51,561 nt of DNA from SUG2458 sp051872335 (GTDB taxonomy: Bacteria > Bacillota_I > Bacilli_A > RFN20 > CAG-826). The position numbers were made by a program, and so were the translations under genes. Below are positions 15,558 through 24,592 of the stretch, piece by piece (the stretch's first letter is position 1; each line of letters begins with the position of its first letter). The notes beneath the pieces are model-generated. The model did no database searches. It saw nothing but the letters and a program-made list of their open reading frames with translations, and had not been told where the DNA came from. Location of the stretch: assembly GCA_051872335.1 (NCBI GenBank), contig JBJEDT010000005.1, forward strand, positions 1 through 51,561, in the 5' to 3' direction.

Positions 15558-17357
15558 ATGAAGAAAAAGAAAAAAGAAAAACAAAAAGGGGTTTTTAGAT
15601 ATCTTTTATCTTATGTAAAGCAATATAAAGTTTATGCAATATTAACACCTCTTGTTGTTATGATTGAATCAATTATTGAAGTCTTAATTCCTAAATGTAT
15701 GGCCAATTTGATTGCTCAAGGTATTGGTAGTTATGACAATGCAAACGAAAACATCTTTGTTCCAGGTGAATTTAAATATGTATTAATCTGGGGTGGAGTT
15801 ATGGTCCTTATGGCTATTATCTCTACACTTGCAGGAGCATTAGGCACTAAATTTGCAGTAACTGCATCACAAGGATTTGCTAAAAATTTAAGACAAGCAC
15901 AATTTGAAGCAATTCAACATTATTCATTTGCAAATACTGATAAATTCCAAACATCTTCTCTTGTTACAAGATTAACTACGGATGTTACAAATACTGCTAG
16001 TGCTTTCCAAATGACAATTAGATTGATGTTTAGAGCTCCTGTTATGATGGTATTTGCTACTATTATGTCTTTCACTATAAACCCAAGTTTATCAATGGTA
16101 TATTTAGTAGCTATTCCAATTCTATTTGTTGCAATTATGATTATTATGATATTAGCATTCCCAAAATTTAGAGCAATGCTTACAAAATTTGATGCAATGA
16201 ATAGAGATGTTCAAGAAAATCTTATTAGTATTCGTGTTGTGAAATCATTTGTTAGAGAACAATATGAAACAGAAAAATTTATTGATACATCTAGTGAAGT
16301 AAGAAAATTACAAATCGGTGCAGAAAAATTAATTGCTTTAGGAAACCCTATCATGAACTTATGTATGTATAGTAGTTTAGTCATCATCGCATTCGTTGGT
16401 GGTATTGATATTATTAAAGGTGTTAATGGAATGCAATATTCTGATTTAACAGCATTCATTACTTATACAACTCAAATTTTATTTTCATTAATGATGATTT
16501 CTATGTTCTTAGTTAACTTTGTTTTAGCAAGAGCTTCAATGGGAAGAATTGCTGAAGTTCTTCAAGAAAAACCTACATTCTCTGATGAAAACAATGATCC
16601 TTCTTTACAATTAGAAGATGGTTCAATTGTATTTAAAGATGTTAATTTCTCATATAAAAATGATGAGAATTCCTGTGTCCTTTCTAACATTAACTTGTCC
16701 ATTGAATCAGGTCAAACAATTGGAATTATTGGTGGCACTGGATCTTCTAAATCTACTATCGTTTCTTTGATTCCACGCTTATATGATGTAACAACAGGCG
16801 AATTAATTGTTGGTAATCATAATGTAAAAGATTATAAACTTAAAACATTAAGAGATGATGTTTCAATGGTGCTACAAAAGAATGTATTATTCTCTGGAAC
16901 AATTAAAGAAAATCTACGCTGGGGTGATGAAAACGCAACAGATGAAGAAATAGTTGAAGCATGTAAAAAAGCTTGTGCTCATGACTTTATTCAATCTTTC
17001 CCAGATGGTTATGACACTGATTTAGGCCAAGGTGGAGTTAATGTATCTGGTGGGCAAAAACAACGTTTATGTATTGCTAGAGCATTACTTAAAAAGCCAA
17101 AAATTATTATTCTTGATGACTCAACAAGTGCTGTTGATACAGCAACTGATGCTAAAATTAGAGACGAGTTTAAAAAGAATCTATCTGATGTTACAACCAT
17201 TATCATTGCTCAAAGAATAAGCTCTGTTCAAGATGCAGATAAAATTATTGTTCTTGACAATGGTAATGTTGTTGGTTTTGATACTCATAAAAATTTATTA
17301 AAAAATAACGAGATTTATAAAGAAGTTTATACATCTCAAATGAAAGGAGCTGAATAA
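15558..17357 (+). CDS. ABC exporter subunit with degenerate ATPase site
   Basis: A half-transporter of 599 residues: six membrane helices in the first 330, then a nucleotide-binding domain. Walker A is GGTGSSKST at 392-400 and the signature is VSGGQ. The residue after Walker B is Asp521 (LDDSTSAVD) in place of the catalytic Glu, and the switch His is Gln552 (AQRIS). These changes mark the degenerate subunit of heterodimeric exporters such as LmrC/LmrD and TM287/288. Its partner is the next gene, one base after the stop. Such pairs export drugs, lipids or peptides; the TetR control points to a xenobiotic. Confidence 0.93.
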   Translation: MKKKKKEKQKGVFRYLLSYVKQYKVYAILTPLVVMIESIIEVLIPKCMANLIAQGIGSYDNANENIFVPGEFKYVLIWGGVMVLMAIISTLAGALGTKFAVTASQGFAKNLRQAQFEAIQHYSFANTDKFQTSSLVTRLTTDVTNTASAFQMTIRLMFRAPVMMVFATIMSFTINPSLSMVYLVAIPILFVAIMIIMILAFPKFRAMLTKFDAMNRDVQENLISIRVVKSFVREQYETEKFIDTSSEVRKLQIGAEKLIALGNPIMNLCMYSSLVIIAFVGGIDIIKGVNGMQYSDLTAFITYTTQILFSLMMISMFLVNFVLARASMGRIAEVLQEKPTFSDENNDPSLQLEDGSIVFKDVNFSYKNDENSCVLSNINLSIESGQTIGIIGGTGSSKSTIVSLIPRLYDVTTGELIVGNHNVKDYKLKTLRDDVSMVLQKNVLFSGTIKENLRWGDENATDEEIVEACKKACAHDFIQSFPDGYDTDLGQGGVNVSGGQKQRLCIARALLKKPKIIILDDSTSAVDTATDAKIRDEFKKNLSDVTTIIIAQRISSVQDADKIIVLDNGNVVGFDTHKNLLKNNEIYKEVYTSQMKGAE

Positions 17358-17358
17358 T

Positions 17359-19305
17359 ATGCCACCTTCAAAAGGAAAATTTGTTAAACCAAAAAATATG
17401 AAATCGACTATTAAAGGTATTCTTTCATATTTAAAACCTTATACAGGATTACTAATAATTGTCGTACTTTGTATTATTGCTGCTACTTTCTCTTCTACAT
17501 ATGCATCTTATATTTTAGGTAATGCAATAAAAGAAGGTATTACAAGTCATATGAATGATGCAGCCGCTGCAGTTTCATGGGATTACTTAATACATTCTGA
17601 ACTAGGTAAAAATGTTATTAAAATGGGTATTGTGTATGTTGTTGCTTTAGTATCATCATATTCTTATCAACGAATAATGGTAAATGTATCTACAGGTGTA
17701 CTAAAGAAAATTCGTGACGATTTATTTGTTCATATGGAAACTCTTGATATCAAATATTTTGATACTAATACACATGGTGAATTAATGTCTAGATTTACAA
17801 ATGATACAGATGCTATTAGAGAAATGTTATCTCAAGGTATTCCTCAATTCATTTCATCGTTATGTTCAATCGTATTTGTTTTTACATTTATGGTTATTAT
17901 TTCAATTCCATTAACAGTTTTTGTAATCATTGCTTTGATAGGCTTAATTCAAGTAGTTAAATTCATTACAAAAAGATCATCAAAATATTTCATTGCTAAC
18001 CAAAAAAATATTGGTAAATTAAATGGATACATTGAAGAAATGGTTGAAGGTGCTCGTGTAGTAAAAGTATTTACACATGAACAAAAGACTATTGATGAAT
18101 TCGAAGAACTAAATGAAACTTGGCGTAAATCAGCAACAACAGCTAATACGTATGGTATGGTTTTAATGCCAATCATGGGAAACCTAAGTCACATTTTATA
18201 TGTTATTGTAGGTATGATTGGATCAGCTTTAGTTATCGGAACATATAATGGTGCCTTTGCTTCTTCATCATTCTTAACTTTCTTATTATCATTAGAAGCT
18301 CCATTCTTAATTATTTATCTAACTTATATTCGTCAATTCATGAATCCTATTACAAACTTATCTCAACAACTAAATGGTGTATTCACTGCTTTAGCAGGTG
18401 CAGAAAGAATATTTGATGTTATGAAAAGACCTTCTGAAGTTGATGATGGTTATGTAGAACTTGTAAATATTACTAAAAATAAAAAAGGTACTATACAAGA
18501 AGTTCAAGAAAGAACTGGTATGTGGGCTTGGAAACATCCTCACAAAAATGGTAAAGTTACTTACTCTGAACTAAAAGGTGATGTTGTTTTTGAAAATGTT
18601 ACTTTCGGTTATGAACCAAATAAAACAGTTTTAAAAGAAATTAGTTTATATGCTAAACCAGGTCAAAAAATTGCTCTTGTCGGTTCAACAGGTGCAGGTA
18701 AGACAACTATCACAAATTTAATTAATAGATTTTATGAGATTCAATCAGGCAAAATCCGTTATGATGGAATCAATATCCAAAAAATTAAAAAGGATGATTT
18801 ACGTCATTCACTTGCTATGGTACTTCAAGACACTCATTTATTCACTGGTACTGTAATGGAAAACATTCGTTATGGTAAACTAGATGCAACTGATGAAGAA
18901 TGCATTGAAGCTGCTAAACTTGCTAATGCTCACTGGTTTATTGAACATTTACCAGATGGATACAATACTATGTTAACCGGTGATGGTAGTAACTTATCTC
19001 AAGGTCAAAGACAACTTATTAATATTGCACGTGCTGCTGTAGCTAATCCACCTGTCTTAATTTTAGATGAAGCAACATCATCTATTGATACTCGTACTGA
19101 AGCATTAATTACAAAAGGTATGGATCAATTAATGAAAGGTAGAACTGTCTTTGTAATTGCACATAGATTATCTACAATTAGAAACAGTGATGCTATTATG
19201 GTCCTTGAACATGGGGAAATTATTGAAAGAGGAACTCACGAAGAATTATTAAAACAAAAAGGCCGATATTATCAATTATATACAGGTAAACTGGAACTTG
19301 AGTAA
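17359..19305 (+). CDS. ABC exporter subunit with canonical Walker B
   Basis: A half-transporter of 648 residues, membrane domain first (about 30-350), then a nucleotide-binding domain with Walker A GSTGAGKTT, Walker B followed by Glu (LDEATSSID) and the switch His (AHRLST). The signature is LSQGQ at 546-550 instead of LSGGQ. In a heterodimer this signature faces the degenerate Walker site of the first subunit, so all deviations fall in one composite site and the other site is intact. An insert of about 40 residues before the ATPase (around 365-405) makes it longer than its partner. AAGGAG lies inside the end of the preceding gene, so the two are translated together. Confidence 0.93.
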   Translation: MPPSKGKFVKPKNMKSTIKGILSYLKPYTGLLIIVVLCIIAATFSSTYASYILGNAIKEGITSHMNDAAAAVSWDYLIHSELGKNVIKMGIVYVVALVSSYSYQRIMVNVSTGVLKKIRDDLFVHMETLDIKYFDTNTHGELMSRFTNDTDAIREMLSQGIPQFISSLCSIVFVFTFMVIISIPLTVFVIIALIGLIQVVKFITKRSSKYFIANQKNIGKLNGYIEEMVEGARVVKVFTHEQKTIDEFEELNETWRKSATTANTYGMVLMPIMGNLSHILYVIVGMIGSALVIGTYNGAFASSSFLTFLLSLEAPFLIIYLTYIRQFMNPITNLSQQLNGVFTALAGAERIFDVMKRPSEVDDGYVELVNITKNKKGTIQEVQERTGMWAWKHPHKNGKVTYSELKGDVVFENVTFGYEPNKTVLKEISLYAKPGQKIALVGSTGAGKTTITNLINRFYEIQSGKIRYDGINIQKIKKDDLRHSLAMVLQDTHLFTGTVMENIRYGKLDATDEECIEAAKLANAHWFIEHLPDGYNTMLTGDGSNLSQGQRQLINIARAAVANPPVLILDEATSSIDTRTEALITKGMDQLMKGRTVFVIAHRLSTIRNSDAIMVLEHGEIIERGTHEELLKQKGRYYQLYTGKLELE

Positions 19306-19340
19306 TCCTCAAATAATAGTGTTTTAAAAACTTGTGCAAA

Positions 19341-19370
19341 AAAAGAAATGATATCAATCATTTCTTTTTT
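19341..19370. terminator. Strong bidirectional terminator
   Basis: A perfect 12-bp stem AAAAGAAATGAT (19341-19352) / ATCATTTCTTTT (19357-19368) with a 4-base loop and T-runs on both outer sides. It separates the ABC exporter operon from the convergent uronate cluster. Confidence 0.9.
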
Positions 19371-19374
19371 ATTT

Positions 19375-19827
19375 TTATATTTTAACTTTAATAACTAATT
19401 TAACAATTTCTTCATCATCAATTTTCACTGATGGTTGATGAATATCATTTGGATAATAAATAACAAAATTTTCTGTATTTAAAACAAATGAATTACTTAA
19501 TAAAGCATTATATTTAATAACATCTTTTGCTTTATTGTACTCAGTATGAACTACATATTCTTTGTCTTTTTTCTCTTCAAAGAAACAAAGTTCATTACCT
19601 TTTAATAATACTTGCATATCAAGGTGTTCAAAGTGTTCTTCAGGAATTGCTTTATCTTTTTCTTTTCCTACATAAGTGAGTTTTGTAATTGTAATATCTT
19701 CATCAATGACATTTAATCCATCTACTAATGAATCAAATTTTTTTGTTAATACAATTTCAATGGCTTTATCTAATGCTTTTGATAAACCTTTATAATTATT
19801 TAAAATTTTTAATGAACCTACTATCAT
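19375..19827 (-). CDS. YhcH/YjgK/YiaL family protein (DUF386)
   Basis: A 150-residue cupin-like protein. The blocks FEHLDMQVLLKGNE, FVIYYPNDIHQP and KLVIKVKI match the YhcH/YiaL/TabA family, with His and Glu residues that bind a metal in known structures. Members commonly accompany uronate, sialic acid or pentose catabolic genes and are thought to act on the open or closed sugar forms, but the reaction is not firmly known. Here it is last in the kdgK unit, 9 bases behind kdgK, with GGAG before its ATG. The context suggests a step in handling a keto-sugar acid. Confidence 0.85.
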   Translation of the reverse strand: MIVGSLKILNNYKGLSKALDKAIEIVLTKKFDSLVDGLNVIDEDITITKLTYVGKEKDKAIPEEHFEHLDMQVLLKGNELCFFEEKKDKEYVVHTEYNKAKDVIKYNALLSNSFVLNTENFVIYYPNDIHQPSVKIDDEEIVKLVIKVKI

Positions 19828-19836
19828 AATTTTCTC

Positions 19837-20856
19837 CTATCTAACAACTGATATGTTACCTTTCGTTTTTATAAATTCTTCAACTTCTTCACAACTTAAT
19901 GTTGAAACATCTCCATATAAAGTGTGTTTTAAAATTGATGTAGCTAAACCAAATTCTAGTGCGTACTCTGCGTTATCATAATCCTTTAGTAATATATGGA
20001 TAACACCAGAAGCAAATGCATCACCGCCACCAATTCGATCATAAATATTGAAACGAATAGGTCCGTTAGTTTTATATGTTCCAGTATTAATTACACAATA
20101 AGATGATAACGAATTATCTGTTGCTGTATGAACAATTCTATCTGTTCCAAAAATGTATTTAATATGTGTGTTCTTCATTAGTGTCATACTTGTTTCAATT
20201 CTTTTTTCCACAATATCTTCTTCCTCTTTTAAGCAAGGAATTTCTAAAATTGTATTTAAGTCAAAGTAACTAGCAAATAAAACATCTACATAAGGAATTA
20301 CTTTTTTAAAATAAGGTCGTGCTTGTTCGATAGTCCATAATCTAGAACGGTAGTTAAAATCAAAAGAGACTTTAACTCCATATTTTTCACAATACTCTAA
20401 ACATTTAAAAGCTACTTTTCTGACCTTTTCACCTAAAGCCAATGAGATACCTGAAAGATGGAACCAAGTTGCATCTTTAAAAACATCATCATAATCAATA
20501 TCATCTATTTCAATTCTAGTAATTGAGGAATGAGCTCTATTATAAATAACTTTAGATGGTCTTCCACCAAAACCAGTTTCTACAAAATACATTCCTAAAT
20601 TAGCATGTCCTTTTACAATATGGTCTGTAATAATTCCATGACTTTTTAAATGTTGCTCAGCAGAGGCACCAAGTTGGTTATCAGGAATACTTGTTAAAAA
20701 CTCACATCTATGACCTAAATGTGATAAAGAAACCAATACGTTAGCTTCTCCTCCACCATAGTTAGCTATGAAACTTTTTGCTTGTGAAATAGTTGTATAA
20801 TCAGGTGGTGTTAACCTTAACATAATTTCTCCAAAAGCAACTACTTTTTCTTTCAT
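19837..20856 (-). CDS. kdgK: 2-keto-3-deoxygluconate kinase (PfkB family)
   Basis: Phosphorylates 2-keto-3-deoxygluconate to KDPG. The N-terminal MLRLTPPDYTTISQAKSF segment and the YGGGEANVLVSLSHLG block at about 28-43 are typical for this PfkB branch. Near the C-terminus DRIGGGDAFASG (about 269-280) is the ATP/anion-hole signature with the catalytic Asp. 339 residues. A terminator lies in the 108-base gap after kduD, so kdgK-yhcH may be only partly co-transcribed with kduI-kduD. No KDPG aldolase (kdgA) is present in the window. Confidence 0.88.
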   Translation of the reverse strand: MKEKVVAFGEIMLRLTPPDYTTISQAKSFIANYGGGEANVLVSLSHLGHRCEFLTSIPDNQLGASAEQHLKSHGIITDHIVKGHANLGMYFVETGFGGRPSKVIYNRAHSSITRIEIDDIDYDDVFKDATWFHLSGISLALGEKVRKVAFKCLEYCEKYGVKVSFDFNYRSRLWTIEQARPYFKKVIPYVDVLFASYFDLNTILEIPCLKEEEDIVEKRIETSMTLMKNTHIKYIFGTDRIVHTATDNSLSSYCVINTGTYKTNGPIRFNIYDRIGGGDAFASGVIHILLKDYDNAEYALEFGLATSILKHTLYGDVSTLSCEEVEEFIKTKGNISVVR

Positions 20857-20929
20857 ATGAACACCTTTACTTTCTATAAATATTTTATCATTATTGCTAT
20901 AAAGTTATTTGTGCACTAAGTCTAAATGT

Positions 20930-20956
20930 AAAAATCCTATTACAAAAGTAATAGGA
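20930..20956 (-). terminator. Terminator between kduD and kdgK
   Basis: A perfect 9-bp stem TCCTATTAC (20935-20943) / GTAATAGGA (20948-20956) with a 4-base loop, followed on the minus strand by five T. It lies inside the uronate cluster and probably lowers kdgK transcription from the kduI promoter. Confidence 0.8.
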
Positions 20957-20964
20957 CTTAATAA

Positions 20965-21762
20965 TTATTTAGGTTGCTTACCAATATAAGCTAAAATACC
21001 ACCATCAACGTATAAAATATGTCCGTTAACAGCATTTGAAGCATCAGAAGCTAAGAATACAGCAGGTCCACCTAATTCATCAGGATTTAACCATCTTCCA
21101 GCTGGAGTTCTTGAACAAATGAACTGATCAAATGGATGCTTACTACCATCTGGTTGAACTTCTCTTAAAGGAGCAGTTTGAGGAGTAGCAATATATCCTG
21201 GTCCAATACCATTACATTGAATATTAAATTCACCGTATTCAGCACAAATATTCTTTGTTAACATTTTTAATCCACCTTTAGCAGCAGCATATGCTGAAAC
21301 TGTTTCTCTGCCAAGTTCAGACATCATTGAACAAATATTAATAATTTTACCATGGCCTTTTTTAATCATGCTTGGAATAACTGCTTTTGAACAAATAAAT
21401 GGTCCAGTTAAGTCAATATCAATAACTTTTCTCCAATCAGCAGCTGATAATTCAGTCATTGGAATTCTTTTAATAATTCCTGCGTTATTAACTAAAATGT
21501 CAATAACACCAACTTCTTTTTCAATTTGAGCAACTAATGCTTGAACTTGTTCTTCGTTTGTTACATCACAAACATAACCATGTGCTTTAATGCCTGCATT
21601 TTTATAATTTTCTAAACCTTTATCAACTAATTCTTGATTAATATCATTAAAACAAATAGTAGCACCTGCTGCAGCAAAAGCTTCAGCTATACCAAAACCA
21701 ATACCATATGATGCTCCAGTAATAAGAGCTACTTTACCTTCTAGTGAAAACATGTTTTTCAT
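20965..21762 (-). CDS. kduD: KduD-like short-chain dehydrogenase (keto-deoxygluconate / gluconate 5-dehydrogenase type)
   Basis: Expected to reduce 2,5-diketo-3-deoxygluconate to 2-keto-3-deoxygluconate with NAD(P)H. It is a classical SDR: the nucleotide motif TGASYGIG at about 15-22, NNAG near 91-94, catalytic Ser in CSMMSELG, and Tyr and Lys in YAAAKGG (about 159-165). 265 residues. The family also contains gluconate 5-dehydrogenases that look the same; assignment to KduD rests on the adjacent kduI. It follows kduI by 18 bases and is followed by a terminator. Confidence 0.85.
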   Translation of the reverse strand: MKNMFSLEGKVALITGASYGIGFGIAEAFAAAGATICFNDINQELVDKGLENYKNAGIKAHGYVCDVTNEEQVQALVAQIEKEVGVIDILVNNAGIIKRIPMTELSAADWRKVIDIDLTGPFICSKAVIPSMIKKGHGKIINICSMMSELGRETVSAYAAAKGGLKMLTKNICAEYGEFNIQCNGIGPGYIATPQTAPLREVQPDGSKHPFDQFICSRTPAGRWLNPDELGGPAVFLASDASNAVNGHILYVDGGILAYIGKQPK

Positions 21763-21780
21763 AATTTGTTTATCTCCTTA

Positions 21781-22620
21781 TTATTTCAAATCTGTTGTTT
21801 TTATAACATCCATATCATTATAGGTTTTATTTTCTCCACACATTCCCCAAATAAAAGCATAAGCTTTTGTTGCAAAACCTGCATGAATTGACCAAGATGG
21901 AGAAATAACAGCTTGTTCATTTTTAATAACAATAGTTCTTGTTTCTTGAGGCTGACCCATTAAATGGAAAACTACATCATCTTCACCTAATTCAAAATAG
22001 AAATAAACTTCCATTCTTCTTTCATGAGTATGAGCTGGCATTGTGTTCCAAGATGATCCTGGTTCAAGAATTGTTAGACCCATTGATAATTGACATGTAT
22101 CAAGTACATCACTATGAATAAATTGATTAATTGTTCTAGCATTAATATGTTCTTGATCACCTAAACGTACCTTATTAGCTTTTGCAATTGGAATAAAAAC
22201 TGTTGGGCATGTTCTATGAGCAGGTGCTGAACACATATAAAATTTAGCTGGATGAGTTTTATCTTTAGATTCAAATAAAACTTCTTTAGTACCCATTCCA
22301 ACATACAAACAGTCTGTTTTAGTTAGTTCATACTTAACTCCATCAAGAGTTACAATACCATCGCCTGCTATGTTAATAATACCTAATTCACGTCTTTGTA
22401 AGAAATAATCAGCACGTAGTGCATCGCCAGCTTCTAATTTTAAAACTTTATTAACTGGATAAGCACCACCAGCAATAATTCTATCTTGGTGTGAATATGT
22501 TAAAGAAATATCATCTTCAACAAATACATTTTCAATTAAATAATGTTTTCTAAGCTGTTCAGTTGTATAGTGCTTAGAATCTTCTGGATGATTTGAATAG
22601 CGAATATCTAATTCTTTCAT
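21781..22620 (-). CDS. kduI: 5-keto-4-deoxyuronate isomerase
   Basis: Converts 5-keto-4-deoxyuronate, released from unsaturated pectin or glycosaminoglycan fragments, into 2,5-diketo-3-deoxygluconate. MKELDIRYSNHPEDSKHYTTEQLR at the start (read from the ATG at 22620) and the cupin block MPAHTHERRMEVYFYFEL with metal-binding His and Glu are diagnostic. The ATG at 22620 has GAGGAGAG 6 bases upstream and gives 279 residues, close to the E. coli enzyme; the in-frame start at 22737 would add a meaningless leader that runs through the promoter. First gene of the cluster. Confidence 0.95.
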   Translation of the reverse strand: MKELDIRYSNHPEDSKHYTTEQLRKHYLIENVFVEDDISLTYSHQDRIIAGGAYPVNKVLKLEAGDALRADYFLQRRELGIINIAGDGIVTLDGVKYELTKTDCLYVGMGTKEVLFESKDKTHPAKFYMCSAPAHRTCPTVFIPIAKANKVRLGDQEHINARTINQFIHSDVLDTCQLSMGLTILEPGSSWNTMPAHTHERRMEVYFYFELGEDDVVFHLMGQPQETRTIVIKNEQAVISPSWSIHAGFATKAYAFIWGMCGENKTYNDMDVIKTTDLK

Positions 22621-22663
22621 GATTAACTCTCCTCTATTATCTTTAAAGATATATCCTATACAT

Positions 22664-22696
22664 ATTATACTATAAATCATTTTTGTTGTATACAAC
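22664..22696 (-). promoter_or_regulatory. kduI promoter with 12-bp operator palindrome
   Basis: The -10 TATAAT (22664-22669) and a weak -35 TATACA (22687-22692) are spaced by 17. The -35 lies inside a perfect palindrome GTTGTATACAAC (22685-22696). The form resembles GntR-type operators of uronate genes. No regulator gene is adjacent, so the protein must be encoded elsewhere. Confidence 0.65.
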
Positions 22697-22766
22697 ATTA
22701 ATTTAACTTTATTTTCTGTAATTTGTGCATTCTTCACATAATTTTAGATCAATAAATTATTATCAT

Positions 22767-23534
22767 TTAATAATTCAATATTTTTTTAGTTTGATGCTTT
22801 ATGATAAATAAATCATTTTGTAATAGAGCAAGGCAAATGGTGTTCATTCTATTAACACTTAAAAGAAGAATAATCTCACATTTACTATTTATTTTGTCTT
22901 TACCTTTTTTCCCTAATGACCATATTTTTTCTTGTATCTTAAAAAGTAAAAATATGTTAAAAAAAGGTAAAAACCAAAAGAGAATTAAACTAATTATTTT
23001 TACCCATTTTCTTTTAAATAAATCAATATTTGTTATTATACGATTAAGCCAAAAAATATCTGATATTTTAAATGTGACAAAAGATAAAATAAGACTTAAA
23101 GCAATATTATGAGTTGATATAAACTCCATATTAATAGAAAGTGTTTTTAATAAACTAATCTTATTAGAATCTATTTTATCAATATTTGAATAAATATAGT
23201 TTAAATCATATTGCATTAATATAGTATTTATTAAAGATAATCCAGTAATTGAAAAAATAACAGCAATAAAAGACTTTTCAACTAATTCGACACCAACATT
23301 TTTAGCACCTATTACTAGTCGATCGAATTTAGTATAAAACCAATATATTTTAAAATATGGAATAAATATAAAACATAATAATTCCAGTGGATTAAAAACA
23401 ATTATGTTACTTAATCTTTTTATGTTTTTAGATAACTTATAATTCCAAATAAAATAATAAATACCAAGAGTAAGAAAACAGTATAATACATTTAAAGGAA
23501 TATTAACTTTTTTATAATCATGCTTACTATTCAT
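22767..23534 (-). CDS. DUF4234-like membrane protein
   Basis: A 255-residue protein with several hydrophobic segments. The N-terminal LYCFLTLGIYYFIWNYKLSK resembles the DUF4234 repeat, and a second related unit with FWLNRIITNIDLFKRKWVK occurs near 165-185. Function unknown. No ribosome binding site can be seen before the ATG at 23534, and the last 50 residues lose family likeness, so the true extent is uncertain. It stands alone between the uronate cluster and degV. Confidence 0.6.
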   Translation of the reverse strand: MNSKHDYKKVNIPLNVLYCFLTLGIYYFIWNYKLSKNIKRLSNIIVFNPLELLCFIFIPYFKIYWFYTKFDRLVIGAKNVGVELVEKSFIAVIFSITGLSLINTILMQYDLNYIYSNIDKIDSNKISLLKTLSINMEFISTHNIALSLILSFVTFKISDIFWLNRIITNIDLFKRKWVKIISLILFWFLPFFNIFLLFKIQEKIWSLGKKGKDKINSKCEIILLLSVNRMNTICLALLQNDLFIIKHQTKKILNY

Positions 23535-23564
23535 AAATATATTATGTGAAAAATTAATAAAATA

Positions 23565-23604
23565 AAAACGATTAATTAATCATCTTTCAATGAGTAATTA
23601 ATCG
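23565..23604 (-). terminator. Terminator of degV
   Basis: A 10-bp perfect stem CGATTAATTA (23569-23578) / TAATTAATCG (23595-23604), loop of 16, followed on the minus strand by TTTTTATTTT, 8 bases beyond the degV stop. Confidence 0.8.
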
Positions 23605-23612
23605 CTTAATTT

Positions 23613-24470
23613 TTAGTCGTCTAAAATATAAAGAATTCCAATTGTTCCTGGTCCACAATGAGATGAGATAACACATCCAGCATTTGAAACCTTAATGCAT
23701 TCTTCTGGTACAAGTGCTTTTAATTCATTATATAAATATTCTTCACCAGCTTCTGCTTTACTATGAGTAATGAAGATATTATCATAATCAAGTTTATGTT
23801 CTGTCATATCTTCTTTTAAAATTTCAAGAACACCTTGCCAACCTTTTACTGGTTTACCAATAGGTTTTCTATCAACAGCCATTTTTCCATGACGTACAGC
23901 AATGACTGGTCTCATTTTTAATAATGTTCCAAAGATTTTACTTGTTGTAGAACATCTTCCACCTTTGTGTAAATAATCAAGTTTCTCTACACAAAATTGA
24001 GCACGTACTCTTGAACGAACATCTAAACATTTTCTATAAACTTCTTCAAAAGAGCATCCTTCTTTAATAAACTTTGCACACTTTAATACTTGTAAACCGA
24101 TACCAGTAGATAAATTTTCTGAATCAATAATCTTAACATTATCTCTACCAAATTCACTAGCAGCAATACGAGCATTTTGACATGTACATGACATATCAGC
24201 AGAAATTGTATAAACAATTAATTTATATCCCTCATCAATGAACTTTTTAAATATCTCCCTGTAGACCTCCGAATTAACTGCACTAGTCTTAGGTAATTGT
24301 CCAGATTCAGAAACCATTTCATAGAGTTTCGTTGTATTAATATCAATTCCATCTCTATAAATTTTATCTCCAAAAACAACATTTAAAGGTATTACTTCGA
24401 TACCATTAGCTTCAATATCTTCTTTTTCTAAATCACATGTAGAATCAACAATTATTTTGATTTTTTCCAT
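23613..24470 (-). CDS. DegV family fatty-acid-binding protein
   Basis: A 285-residue DegV protein. IIVDSTCDLEKEDIE at the start, TSAVNSEVYREIF at about 60-72 and YLHKGGRCS near 165 are family signatures. DegV (FakB) proteins bind a fatty acid and present it to the kinase FakA for phosphorylation, feeding exogenous fatty acids into membrane lipids. FakA is not in the window. GGAGG precedes the ATG at 24470. An extended -10 box (TGTTATAAT, 24493-24498 for the hexamer) lies upstream. Confidence 0.9.
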   Translation of the reverse strand: MEKIKIIVDSTCDLEKEDIEANGIEVIPLNVVFGDKIYRDGIDINTTKLYEMVSESGQLPKTSAVNSEVYREIFKKFIDEGYKLIVYTISADMSCTCQNARIAASEFGRDNVKIIDSENLSTGIGLQVLKCAKFIKEGCSFEEVYRKCLDVRSRVRAQFCVEKLDYLHKGGRCSTTSKIFGTLLKMRPVIAVRHGKMAVDRKPIGKPVKGWQGVLEILKEDMTEHKLDYDNIFITHSKAEAGEEYLYNELKALVPEECIKVSNAGCVISSHCGPGTIGILYILDD

Positions 24471-24492
24471 ATTATATCCTCCAAGTACTTTT

Positions 24493-24501
24493 ATTATAAC
24501 A
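24493..24501 (-). promoter_or_regulatory. Extended -10 promoter of degV
   Basis: TG-T-TATAAT on the minus strand, 23 bases before the start codon, without a good -35 box. Confidence 0.5.
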
Positions 24502-24567
24502 AAAATATATAAAATATAGTATATTGTTGAAAGATGATTTATTAAACATTTTTAAATTTTAGTCTAA

Positions 24568-24592
24568 AAATACTTACTTTTTATTAAGTATT
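24568..24592 (-). terminator. Terminator overlapping the end of the Ca-type ATPase gene
   Basis: AATACTTA (24570-24577) pairs with TAAGTATT (24585-24592), the latter including the stop codon; TTTTTAG follows on the minus strand. Confidence 0.6.

Noticed and set aside
22801..23112. 103-codon plus-strand frame inside the DUF4234 gene
   Set aside because: No ribosome binding site, no recognisable domain, and the opposite strand has a family match. The doubt about the DUF4234 3' end remains, but this does not support a second gene.
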